DNA from: Mobilicoccus pelagius NBRC 104925
Lineage (GTDB): Bacteria > Actinomycetota > Actinomycetes > Actinomycetales > Dermatophilaceae
Reading direction: 5' to 3'
Length of the DNA stretch: 64,000 nucleotides
Assembly (NCBI RefSeq): GCF_000247995.1
Contig: NZ_BAFE01000089.1
Span: 207,470-271,469, forward strand
Below, piece by piece: positions 8,257-16,494 of this stretch (positions are counted from its first letter, which is position 1; the number at the start of each line of letters is the position of its first letter). The notes below the pieces were generated by a model. That model saw only the letters and a program-made list of their open reading frames with translations. It did no database searches and was not told the origin of the DNA. A program made the translations under genes and the position numbers.

Positions 8257-8484
8257 ATGGCCACCCGTGTTCTCGAGACCGAAGGTCAGGTCTGCCCGTT
8301 CCCCCTCGTCGAGGCCAAGCAGGCGATGAACGGCCTGGAGATCGGCGACGAACTCGTCATCGGGTTCGACTGCACCCAGGCCACCGAGGCGATCCCCACG
8401 TGGGCCGCCGACAACGGCTACCCCGTCACCCACTTCGACCGCACCGGTGACGCGAGCTGGACGATCACGGTGCAGAAGGCCTGA
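8257..8484 (+). CDS. TusA/SirA-like sulfur carrier protein
   Basis: 75 residues. The CPxP motif near the N-terminus (GQVCPFPLVEAKQAM) contains the Cys that carries persulfide sulfur in this family. The rest follows the two-layer alpha/beta TusA fold, including IGDELVIGFDC and a C-terminal TITVQKA. A strong AGGAAGGAGG precedes the ATG. Homologues adjacent to YeeE/YedE transporters are thought to accept sulfur from the imported substrate and pass it on in the cytosol. Co-transcription with the transporter is likely, and a strong terminator follows. Confidence 0.9.
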   Translation: MATRVLETEGQVCPFPLVEAKQAMNGLEIGDELVIGFDCTQATEAIPTWAADNGYPVTHFDRTGDASWTITVQKA

Positions 8485-8530
8485 CCGCACCACCCACCCC
8501 GGGGCACGGCACCCCTCGCCCCCGGGAACG

Positions 8531-8575
8531 ACGCCGCCGCCCGGCGCGGATCCTCTCCGTGCCGGGCGGCGGCGT
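8531..8575. terminator. Terminator hairpin between the sulfur operon and a DUF3072 gene
   Basis: 15-bp perfect arms ACGCCGCCGCCCGGC at 8531-8545 and its complement at 8561-8575. Another five pairs (GCGGA/TCCGT, one G-T wobble) sit inside, with loop TCCTC. It lies between convergent genes. Confidence 0.8.
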
Positions 8576-8596
8576 GCGTCTCGGGTCGACCTGCGG

Positions 8597-8968
8597 TCAG
8601 GAGTTCTGGCCCCGGCCCGTCTGCGCCTGGAGGCGGTCGATGTGCTCGGACGCCTCGGCCTTGGTGAGGTCGGCGGGCAGGGTCTCCCCGGCCTCGCGGG
8701 CGAGGGTGTCGAGGTAGCTCTTCTGGGCGCCGGTCATGGGCTCGTCGCCGGTGACCCACTCGGCCGGGTCCTTCTCGGTGCCGTTGTCGCCGGGGGCGCC
8801 GGCACCGATGACCTCGCCGGAGGTGTTCGTGGGTGCCTCGCCCCGCTGGTCGGGGGACGCGGCACCGCGGGCGGGGTCGCCGCCCGCGACGGCGTTGCCG
8901 CCGCCGATGATGTCGTCGGGACCGGTGATCTGCTCTTCGGGGTCGCGCTGCGGCGTGTTGTCGGTCAT
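8597..8968 (-). CDS. DUF3072 domain protein
   Basis: 123 residues. The N-terminal 75 residues are Gly/Pro/Asp-rich and low in complexity (MTDNTPQRDPEEQITGPDD...). The C-terminal 48 residues match the DUF3072 pattern: EWVTGDEPMTGAQKSYLDTL, then AGETLPADLTKAEASEHIDR. The domain is short, helical and found in many actinobacteria; its function is not known, and soluble cytosolic location is likely. The ATG at 8968 was preferred to an extension that would run far upstream without similarity. It converges on the tusA-like gene. Confidence 0.8.
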   Translation of the reverse strand: MTDNTPQRDPEEQITGPDDIIGGGNAVAGGDPARGAASPDQRGEAPTNTSGEVIGAGAPGDNGTEKDPAEWVTGDEPMTGAQKSYLDTLAREAGETLPADLTKAEASEHIDRLQAQTGRGQNS

Positions 8969-9103
8969 GGCGCTCACCTTAGAGGCGGGATCCGACAACC
9001 GCCCGACGACCGCCCGACGACGATCCGGCGCCCGCCACGCCGCCCACCGGTTCGACGGGCGTACGACGATCGGCGACGACGCCGTCGTCGGGAGGAGGGC
9101 ATC

Positions 9104-9241
9104 GTGTCGCGCCGAACGACGTTCGTCGTGTCGCCCGCCCCACCGATCCGTCTCCTCCTCGCCGTCGTCCCCCTCCTCGGCGTCGGCGCGGTCGCGTTCG
9201 TCGCCCTCCGCACGGGACGGAAGACACGTGACGACCGCTGA
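9104..9241 (+). CDS. Small single-pass membrane protein
   Basis: 45 residues from a GTG preceded by a strong GGAGGAGGG at 9091-9099. There is a basic N-terminus (VSRRTTF), one hydrophobic helix (IRLLLAVVPLLGVGAVAFVA) and a charged tail (LRTGRKTRDDR), i.e. a typical small inner-membrane protein. No family is recognised. It ends just before a strong terminator and converges on nusB. Confidence rests on the ribosome binding site, the membrane segment and GC-rich third positions. Confidence 0.5.
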   Translation: MSRRTTFVVSPAPPIRLLLAVVPLLGVGAVAFVALRTGRKTRDDR

Positions 9242-9250
9242 CACGAACGA

Positions 9251-9285
9251 CGTGGGGGCCCGTCCGAATCGGACGGGCCCCCACG
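9251..9285. terminator. Bidirectional terminator between a small ORF and nusB
   Basis: Perfect 16-bp arms CGTGGGGGCCCGTCCG (9251-9266) and its complement (9270-9285) with a 3-base loop. It lies 19 bases past nusB on the minus strand and 10 bases past the small plus-strand ORF. Confidence 0.85.
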
Positions 9286-9303
9286 TGCACGCGGAAACTC
9301 GGG

Positions 9304-10038
9304 TCAGCCGGCGACCTCGACGACCCGCGAGAGCAGGCCGTTGACGAACGACGGGGAGTCGTCGGTGGAGAGGACCTGGGCGATGACGACCGCCTCGGAG
9401 ACGGCGACACCGCCGGGCACGTCGTCGTTGTGGAGGATCTCCCACGTGCCCACGCGGAGGATCGCTCGGTCGACCGCCGGCATACGGCTGAGTCGCCAGC
9501 CGCGGCTGTAGGTCTCGAGGGTCTCGTCGATCTCGGCCCAGTGGTCGACGACACCCTTGACACACGCGACCGTGTAGTCGCGCAGCGGCGTCTGCGTCGT
9601 CGGACGCGCGAGCCGCTCCTCGAGGAGCGTGCCCGCGTTCATGCCGCGCTGCTCCGCCTCGTAGAGGAGTTCGACGGCGGCCTTGCGCGCCTTGCTCCGC
9701 GCCGACGTGAGCCGACCGCGGTCGTGACGTCGCGGACGCCGGTCGGAGAGCACCGCGCCCTCGGGCAGGGAGGACGGCACCGGCAACGGCGCCGAACTCC
9801 ACCCCTCGTCCTCCGACACGTCGTCGCGCTCGTCGTCCTGCGCGTCGTCGAGGGCGTCGTCGACGTGGGCCGACTCCGGGGATTCGACGTCGGAGGTGTC
9901 GGTCGAGGCGTGTGCGTCCGCGTCACGGAACGTCACACCCTCCCGCCCCGCGACCGGCGCGGTGCTCTCGGGGTCGACGTCCTGCGGCTCCCGCGTGGAG
10001 GACGCGGGAGCCGACGAGAACTCGAGGCGGTCACTCAT
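9304..10038 (-). CDS. nusB: Transcription antitermination factor NusB, with long acidic N-terminal extension
   Basis: 244 residues. The last 135 or so form the NusB domain: SARSKARKAAVELLYEAEQR, then LEERLARP, VKGVVDHWAEIDETL, SRMPAVDRAILRVGTWEIL and NGLLSRVVE. The first 100 residues are rich in Asp, Glu, Ser and Pro and look disordered; most bacterial NusB proteins are only 130-160 residues. NusB binds boxA RNA with NusE (S10) during antitermination of rRNA operons. The start overlaps the efp stop by one base, so efp and nusB are translationally coupled, as usual in actinobacteria. Confidence 0.94.
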   Translation of the reverse strand: MSDRLEFSSAPASSTREPQDVDPESTAPVAGREGVTFRDADAHASTDTSDVESPESAHVDDALDDAQDDERDDVSEDEGWSSAPLPVPSSLPEGAVLSDRRPRRHDRGRLTSARSKARKAAVELLYEAEQRGMNAGTLLEERLARPTTQTPLRDYTVACVKGVVDHWAEIDETLETYSRGWRLSRMPAVDRAILRVGTWEILHNDDVPGGVAVSEAVVIAQVLSTDDSPSFVNGLLSRVVEVAG

Positions 10039-10598
10039 CAGTTGACGCGACCGAGGTAGCTGCCGTCACGGGTGTCGACCTTGACCTTCGTGCCCGTCTC
10101 GAGGAACAGCGGCACGGCGATCTCGGCGCCGGTCTCGAGAGTGGCGGGCTTGGTGCCACCCGTGGAGCGGTCGCCCTGCAGGCCCGGCTCGGTGTAGGTG
10201 ATCTCGAGCTCGACGGAGGCCGGGAGCTCGACGAACAGCGGCGTGCCCTCGTGCGTGGCGACGACCGCCTCCTGGTTCTCGAGCATGAACTTCTCGGCGT
10301 CGCCGACGACCGCGGCGGGCACGGTGATCTGGTCGAACGTCTTGCCGTCCATGAAGACGAAGTCGTCGCCGTCCTTGTACAGGTACTGCATCGTGCGCTT
10401 GTCGACGTTGCTCGTCTCGACCTTGGTGCCCGCGTTGAACGTCTTGTCGATGATCTTGCCGGACATGACGTTCTTCATCTTGGTGCGGACGAAGGCCGGG
10501 CCCTTGCCGGGCTTGACGTGCTGGAACTCGAGCACGGTCCACAGCTGGCCCTCGATCTTGAGCACCATGCCGTTCTTCAGGTCGTTCGTGGTCGCCAC
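10038..10598 (-). CDS. efp: Elongation factor P
   Basis: 186 residues, standard length, with the three-barrel EF-P layout. Domain I holds the tip loop [17 protein letters not shown], in which Lys32 is the residue that is modified in other bacteria. The C-terminus includes the conserved [19 protein letters not shown] region and [15 protein letters not shown] rescues ribosomes stalled at polyproline stretches. In related genomes efp normally follows the aro genes; here it is separated from aroB by about 8 kb of unrelated genes. Confidence 0.96.
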   Translation of the reverse strand: MATTNDLKNGMVLKIEGQLWTVLEFQHVKPGKGPAFVRTKMKNVMSGKIIDKTFNAGTKVETSNVDKRTMQYLYKDGDDFVFMDGKTFDQITVPAAVVGDAEKFMLENQEAVVATHEGTPLFVELPASVELEITYTEPGLQGDRSTGGTKPATLETGAEIAVPLFLETGTKVKVDTRDGSYLGRVN

Positions 10599-10849
10599 GT
10601 GGGGATCTCTCTGTCGTCGGGTCGATCAAGGGGCGCGTGGGCTCGAGGATGTGAGCGCCGGTGCGCGCCGGTGCCGCACGGTGGCGGCGGGAACGGTGTC
10701 GATTCTACCGAGACGGACGCCCACCTCCTCCCGAGCGCCCCCGTGGCGGTCTCCGGGCTGCGAGAATGGCGGCCTGCAGCCCCGGTCCCGGGGTGTCGAA
10801 CCGGGCGCGCCCCACCGGCGGCGCGCCCGTCCCCGCCCGAGGAGGTGTC

Positions 10850-12598
10850 GTGCGCCCCGCTCCCCGCGTCGTCCCCGCGGGTCCGCGCCGCCACGCGCGA
10901 CGGACCCCTCGACGCCGGGGACCGGCGCACGTCGGCCTCGCCGCCCTCCTCGCGGTCGTGCCTCTCCCGCTCGCCGGTTGCGGGCCCACCACGCCGACTC
11001 CGCCACCGACGGCCTCACCCACCCACTCCCCCGATGCGGGCGATCCGATCGTCGTCAACTCCCTCCCGCTGCCCGCCCGCTTCGACCCGACCGACACCGA
11101 CGACCCCTACACGGGCCGCATCGCGGGGCTGGTGCAGCGCGGACTGTTCCGGTACGACGCCAAGGGCAAGGCCGTGCCCGAGGTCGCCGCCTCCGTCGAG
11201 AGCACCGACCACCGTGTCTACGAGGTCACCCTCGCTCCCGGATGGCGGTTCAGCGACGGCGAACCGGTGACCGCAGACTCCTTCGTCGACGCGTGGAACC
11301 GCCTCGCGGACCCGACCCATCCGAAGCGCATGCGCGACCTCCTCGCCCCCGTGGCCGGATTCGTCCCCGTCGCCGCCGGCACGCCCGGCCGCTCGTCCGA
11401 CGCGACGGACCGCGGCCCCGCCCGCGACCGCCCCACCGGCCGCTCGCCCCGTCTCGCCGGACTCACCGTCACCGGCGCGCGCACCTTCACCATCACGCTC
11501 ACCCACCCGCATCCGGGGTTCGAGCAGCGCCTCGGCCACGTCGCCCTCGCGCCGCTGCCCGACGTCGCCTTCACCGACCCCGATCGCTTCGCCACCCGTC
11601 CCGTCGGCAACGGCCCCTACCTCCTGCCGAGAGGATGGTCCGCCCGCGGCGTCCTGCCCCTCCGCCCGAGCGCGACGTACACGGCGGGCGACCCGGCACT
11701 CAACTCCGGTATCGACTTCCGTCCCTACACCGACCCGGCCCGCGCGCTCCGTGACGTCCGCGACGGGCGCCTCGACGTCCTCGACGTCCTCTCCCCGTCG
11801 AGCCTGCCCACGCTCCGCGCGACGTTCGCCCAGCGCGTCGTCGACCAGCCCGTCGGCCGGTCCACCGGACTCGCCTTCCCCGTCCATCGGGCCCCGTGGA
11901 CGGGGAAGGACGGCAGCGCACGCCGCACCGCCCTCTCGATGGCGATCGACCGGGAGGCCCTCGCCGTCGACGTGCACGCCCGCACCCGCGACGTCGCGAC
12001 CGACCTCGCTCCCCCCGTCGTCGAGGGCCACTCCCCCGACCTGTGCGGCGACGCGTGCACGCTCGACCCGGAGACCGCCGCCGAGATCCTCGACGGCGTG
12101 GGAGGTCTGCCCGGCGGATTCACGATCGCCTACGCGGAGGACATCGACGAGGGACCCACCGTCACGGCCATCTGCGCCGACGTCGTCGAACACCTGCGCG
12201 TGCGCTGCACGGGACGCCCCTACCCGACCTCGGAAGCACTCCGCACCGCGGTCGCGAGCGGCGAGGAGACCGGCCCGCACCTCGCCACGCGCCAGATGGC
12301 CTACCCGCTCCTCGAGAGCTTCCTCGTGCCACGGTTCCTCGGCGACGGCCGCACGAACGACACCGGCTACGCCGACCCGATCACCGACGCCGCCCTCGGT
12401 CGGGCCCTCGCCACGGAGGCACCCGAACGCACGGAGCGCCTCCGTTCCGCCTCGCGCCGCATCCTCACCTCGATGCCGGTCGTGCCGCTCCTCGACGTCC
12501 ACGTCGCCGCGGTGTCGTCCCCGGCGGTCACCGACGTGCGCTACGACGTCTTCGGCTCCCCCGCCTACACCCAGATCCGACGCCCCCGCGAGGGCTGA
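10850..12598 (+). CDS. Orphan extracellular solute-binding lipoprotein (SBP_bac_5 family)
   Basis: 582 residues from a GTG preceded by GAGGAGG. A twin-Arg-rich basic leader, a hydrophobic core and the lipobox PLAGC (Cys44) mark a lipoprotein. The mature part follows the peptide-binding-protein pattern: FSDGEPVTADSFVDAWNRL, VGNGPYLL, ALSMAIDREAL. It is clearly a divergent paralogue of the oppA gene at 27689, sharing even the Cys spacing (DLCGDACTLDP versus DQCGEFCTYDP). No permease or ATPase genes lie beside it, so it may feed the Opp system or act in sensing. It carries an Arg/Asp-rich insertion near residue 185 that the paralogue lacks. Confidence 0.87.
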   Translation: MRPAPRVVPAGPRRHARRTPRRRGPAHVGLAALLAVVPLPLAGCGPTTPTPPPTASPTHSPDAGDPIVVNSLPLPARFDPTDTDDPYTGRIAGLVQRGLFRYDAKGKAVPEVAASVESTDHRVYEVTLAPGWRFSDGEPVTADSFVDAWNRLADPTHPKRMRDLLAPVAGFVPVAAGTPGRSSDATDRGPARDRPTGRSPRLAGLTVTGARTFTITLTHPHPGFEQRLGHVALAPLPDVAFTDPDRFATRPVGNGPYLLPRGWSARGVLPLRPSATYTAGDPALNSGIDFRPYTDPARALRDVRDGRLDVLDVLSPSSLPTLRATFAQRVVDQPVGRSTGLAFPVHRAPWTGKDGSARRTALSMAIDREALAVDVHARTRDVATDLAPPVVEGHSPDLCGDACTLDPETAAEILDGVGGLPGGFTIAYAEDIDEGPTVTAICADVVEHLRVRCTGRPYPTSEALRTAVASGEETGPHLATRQMAYPLLESFLVPRFLGDGRTNDTGYADPITDAALGRALATEAPERTERLRSASRRILTSMPVVPLLDVHVAAVSSPAVTDVRYDVFGSPAYTQIRRPREG

Positions 12599-12659
12599 CG
12601 ACGCTCCGACCCCACGGGCCGGTCGCCGACACACGTCCCGGCCGGCCCGCCGGGTGGGA

Positions 12660-15600
12660 TCACCCGGCGAGGTGCCCCCACCGCTGCGACAACTCCGTCC
12701 ACGGGCCGACGGCGGCGACGCGCCCCTCGACGAGGACGACGACCCGGTCGGCCTGGGCGAGCGCGGCACGCTTCGAGCTCGCCCCGACGACCGTCGTCGA
12801 ACGGGCACGCAACGCCCGCCACAGCTCGATCTCGGTGCGGGCGTCGAGGGCGGAGGACACGTCGTCGGCGAGGAGGAGCTCGGCGTCGGCCGCGAGCGCC
12901 CGGGCGAGGGCGAGGCGCTGCACCTGGCCGCCGGAGAGCCGCACGCCGCGGTGACCGACGAGGGAGTGCGCCCCACCGGCCTGCTCGACGTCGGGGTCGA
13001 GCCGGGCGTCGCTCACGGGGTCGCCGAACGGCCGGTCGTGTCCGAGCTGGACGTTGTCGGCGAACGTGCCGGAGAGGACGCGCGGCACCTGCGCGACGTA
13101 GGCGACCTGCCCGGGCCGGAGGAACAGCTCGGGGTCGTCGACGTCCGTGCCGTTCCACCGCAGTTCGCCGAGGTGGTCGGTGAGTCCGGCGAGCGCCCGC
13201 AGGAGGCTCGACTTGCCCGCGCCGACCTGCCCGACGAGGAGCACGAGGTCGCCGCGGTCGATGTCGAGGTCGACGTCCTCGACGCCGATCGTCCCGTCCT
13301 CGTGCATCGCCGACAGACCCCGCATCGAGACGCGTTCGAGCGGCACGCGGGGCACGGGCGGCGGTTCGGGCGCCTCACCGGTGAGGAGGTCGATGCCGGG
13401 GGCGAGGTCGACGAGGTCGACACCACCGGCCATGCGGCTCGTCGCCACCTGCCATGCCCGGGTGCCGGGCGCCTCGGTGACGACGGCGCCGGCGACGCGC
13501 CCGAACCAGTCGAAGCCGCCGACGGTGCTCACGACGAGGAGGGCGGTGGCGAGACCCCACTGCCCGGTGAGGACGGCCGCCCATGCGGCGACGGCGCCGG
13601 CCTGGACCATGACGGTGGGCACCCCGTCGAGGAGCGCCTGGACGCGGTGCTCGCGCACGGCGGCCTCGACTCGCCCGCCGTCGACGGCGCGGAGGTGGCG
13701 GCGGATCTCGGCCGTCCGGCCGGCGAGCTTGACGGTGCGGGCCGACTCCAGCGTCGACACGAGCACCCGCCCGAACCGGGCCCGTGCGGCGGACGCACGC
13801 GCGGCCGAGCGCCCCGCGACGGGACGCCCGACGGCGGACGCCCCCGCGGAGGCGACCATGACGACGAGGAGGACGAGCCCGGCGAGCCACGTGCGGGCGG
13901 CGAGCGCCGTGAACGCCGCGATGAGGAGACCGTTGGTGAAGTCGACCCAGCGGTCGGCGTACCGGGCGAACCGGTCGGCGTCCATCGCGCGCGCGACGAC
14001 CTCGCCAGGCGGGACCTTGGGGAGGCGCCGCTGGTCGGTCTGTCCCCGGAGGACGGCCATGCGCACGCGAAGGAGGACCTCGACCCACCAGCGCGGGTAG
14101 CGGACGACCGCCGCGGACAGGGCGACCGGCCCGAGGAGGATCGCGACGACGGTCGCGACGAGCCACACCCACGGCGTCTCGCCCCGTTCGAGGGATTCGA
14201 CGGTGTGGCCCCACGTGTAGCCGGTGAGGCCGCCCATCGCACCGCTCAGGGAGAAGACGAGGAACAGTGCGACGGCGACGAGTCCCCACGACGGACGGAC
14301 GCGGAGCGCGTTGACGACGCCCCGGGCGAGGGACGGCCCGTCTCCGGGGTCGCGCACCTCGGGAACCTCTCCGCGACGCCGCGCCGTACCGAGCGCGGTG
14401 ACCGGCACCGGGGCGGCCTCCGGTCCCGTCTCGGCGCCCGTCGCCTCGGCGGGGTCGCTCCCCGGGACGGCGGCCGCGACGGCGGGGGGCCTTCCGCCCG
14501 TGGCGGCGGGCGTCGCGTCGGGGGCGTCGACGGGGACGGCCCGCTCGGCGTCGATGTCGACCTCGGCGTCGGGGGCGTCTGCCTCGTCGCGGGTGACGGC
14601 GTCGAAGGGTGCGTCGGGCGTCACCTCGGCCGCGTCGAGGAGGTCGCGGTAGGCGCCGGGCGACGCGGCGAGCTCGGCCCGCGGCCCGGCCTGGAGGACG
14701 CGGCCGTCGGCGAGGACGGCGACGAGGTCGGCGCGGGCTATCGTCGAGAGACGGTGGGCGATGAGGATGCCGGTGCGGTCACGGAGGAGGCGGTCGGAGG
14801 CGGCGACGACGCGTGCCTCGGTGAGGGGGTCCATGCGGGCGGTCGCCTCGTCGAGGACGACGACCTGCACGTCACGCATGAGGAGGCGCGCGAACGCGAG
14901 GAGCTGCTCCTCACCGGCGGAGAGGGTCGTGCCGCCCGGACCGAGGAGGGTGTCGAGACCTTCGTCGAGGCCGGCAACCCAGTCGGTGAGGCCGAGCTCG
15001 TCGACGACCGCCTCGACGCGGCCCGTCGGCACGTCGGCGAACAGGGTGATGTTCTGGGCGAGGGAACCGGCGAGGATCTCGGTGCGCTGGGTGACGACGC
15101 CGACGGACTGGCGCAACGCCTGCAGGTCGAGGTCCCGCACGTCGACGCCGCCGAGGAAGACCTCTCCGGGGCGAGGCTCGACGGCCCGGGAGACGAGCGA
15201 GGCGAGCGTCGACTTGCCGGAGCCGGTGCGCCCGACGAGCGCGAGTGTCGCCCCCGCGGGGACGGCGAGGTCGACGCCCTGCAGGGCGAACGCCCCCTCG
15301 GCGTACGCGAACGACGTGTGCCGGAACTCGAGACCGACGGCACCATCCGGCAGGTGCGCCCCGCCGACCGGCTCGGGTTCGACGCCGAGCATCTGCCGGA
15401 GCCGCACGATCGCGCCGAGCCCGGCCTGGAGGTCGGGCAGCTGTTCGGCGACGCGGCCGATGGACCCGACGAACGTCGCCGTGATGAGGAAGAGCGTGAC
15501 GAGCTGGGCGAGGGAGAGGCCGCCGGTGACGGTGAGGGTGACCCCGATCGCGGCGACGACGGCGAGGAGGCCGTGGAGGACGAGCCCCGTGCGCAGGGTC

Positions 15601-16382
15601 ACGGCCCGTTCGAGGACGAGCACGTCGACGAACCGCCGGTGCACCTCCGCCGACAGACCCGCGAGACGCTTCACGGCGAACGCCTGCCCGAGGCTCGTGC
15701 GCAGGTCGTCCCGGCCCGCGATGCCCTCCTCGAGGACCGCGGCGTGATCGGTCCACGCCGCCTCCTCGACGACCTTGCGTTCCGCGATCGGCCCGAGCAG
15801 GCCACGGATCGACCACAACGCGACGACCGCGAAGAGCGGGAACGCGACGAGTGCAGGCCCCCACGTCCATCCGGCGACGACCAGCATCGGCACGATCGAG
15901 ACGAGCGCTCGGAGCATCATCCATACCTGAAGACGGACGAGCGAGCCGACCTCGCGGGTGTCGTCGTCGACGCGGTCGAGGACCTCGCCGACCGCCTGCT
16001 CCGAGAGCGCGGGCAGCGGTTGGCCGAGTGCAGCGTCGAGGAGGTCCTCGCGGAGCCGCCCCTCGGCCCGGTCGGCGACGCCCGCCCACAGGAACCGCCC
16101 CACGGTGTCGAGCACCGCACCGCCGACGACGCACGCGGCGAACCACCCGACGAGCGACCACGTCACGTGCTCCGCGAGGCGCCCCGCGACGACGGCGCCC
16201 GCCGACGTGCCCACGGCACCGAGGGTGAGGGCGACGAGCGCGGCCGCAGCGACGGGCGAGGAGAGACGACGCCACGTCACGGTGCGGTCCGGGTCTCCCG
16301 TCGCCGGCGTCGAGGAGATGGGCACGGCCGGCGCGGAAGGGGTCACGTCACCGATGGTAGAGAGCGAACCGGGCCCCCTCAC
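12660..16382 (-). CDS. Fused two-module ABC exporter (TM-ATPase-TM-ATPase), asymmetric ATP sites
   Basis: 1240 residues. Module 1 has TM helices up to about residue 310, then an ATPase with Walker A GRTGSGKST (about 384), signature LSAGEEQ and Walker B VVVLDEA (Glu512), and H-loop IAHRLS (His543). A charged Ala/Pro/Asp-rich linker (about 585-685) joins module 2: TM helices 695-960, Walker A GQVGAGKSS (about 1051), signature LSGGQ, and Walker B LLLADD. Here Asp1174 replaces the catalytic Glu, and Ser replaces the H-loop His (GASSKR). Thus one ATP site is canonical and one degenerate, as in heterodimeric exporters. The substrate is unknown. Start is a GTG at 16382 or 16346. It is divergent from a sensor kinase gene. 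Confidence 0.9.
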   Translation of the reverse strand: MRGPGSLSTIGDVTPSAPAVPISSTPATGDPDRTVTWRRLSSPVAAAALVALTLGAVGTSAGAVVAGRLAEHVTWSLVGWFAACVVGGAVLDTVGRFLWAGVADRAEGRLREDLLDAALGQPLPALSEQAVGEVLDRVDDDTREVGSLVRLQVWMMLRALVSIVPMLVVAGWTWGPALVAFPLFAVVALWSIRGLLGPIAERKVVEEAAWTDHAAVLEEGIAGRDDLRTSLGQAFAVKRLAGLSAEVHRRFVDVLVLERAVTLRTGLVLHGLLAVVAAIGVTLTVTGGLSLAQLVTLFLITATFVGSIGRVAEQLPDLQAGLGAIVRLRQMLGVEPEPVGGAHLPDGAVGLEFRHTSFAYAEGAFALQGVDLAVPAGATLALVGRTGSGKSTLASLVSRAVEPRPGEVFLGGVDVRDLDLQALRQSVGVVTQRTEILAGSLAQNITLFADVPTGRVEAVVDELGLTDWVAGLDEGLDTLLGPGGTTLSAGEEQLLAFARLLMRDVQVVVLDEATARMDPLTEARVVAASDRLLRDRTGILIAHRLSTIARADLVAVLADGRVLQAGPRAELAASPGAYRDLLDAAEVTPDAPFDAVTRDEADAPDAEVDIDAERAVPVDAPDATPAATGGRPPAVAAAVPGSDPAEATGAETGPEAAPVPVTALGTARRRGEVPEVRDPGDGPSLARGVVNALRVRPSWGLVAVALFLVFSLSGAMGGLTGYTWGHTVESLERGETPWVWLVATVVAILLGPVALSAAVVRYPRWWVEVLLRVRMAVLRGQTDQRRLPKVPPGEVVARAMDADRFARYADRWVDFTNGLLIAAFTALAARTWLAGLVLLVVMVASAGASAVGRPVAGRSAARASAARARFGRVLVSTLESARTVKLAGRTAEIRRHLRAVDGGRVEAAVREHRVQALLDGVPTVMVQAGAVAAWAAVLTGQWGLATALLVVSTVGGFDWFGRVAGAVVTEAPGTRAWQVATSRMAGGVDLVDLAPGIDLLTGEAPEPPPVPRVPLERVSMRGLSAMHEDGTIGVEDVDLDIDRGDLVLLVGQVGAGKSSLLRALAGLTDHLGELRWNGTDVDDPELFLRPGQVAYVAQVPRVLSGTFADNVQLGHDRPFGDPVSDARLDPDVEQAGGAHSLVGHRGVRLSGGQVQRLALARALAADAELLLADDVSSALDARTEIELWRALRARSTTVVGASSKRAALAQADRVVVLVEGRVAAVGPWTELSQRWGHLAG

Positions 16383-16494
16383 CCCATTTTCCGCACGCCG
16401 CGCCGCCGGTCCCTCCCCGGGACCGACTTTCGTCGCATCCTCATCGACCTGTGACCGTTCCGGCGATCACGGCCGTCTCCCTACGCTGGAGGAC

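Noticed and set aside
11751..16454. Plus-strand open frame of 1567 codons across the ABC exporter
   Set aside because: Shadow of the minus-strand exporter gene: Arg/Gly/Asp-rich nonsense composition, no family similarity, and the exporter's Walker and signature motifs lie on the other strand.
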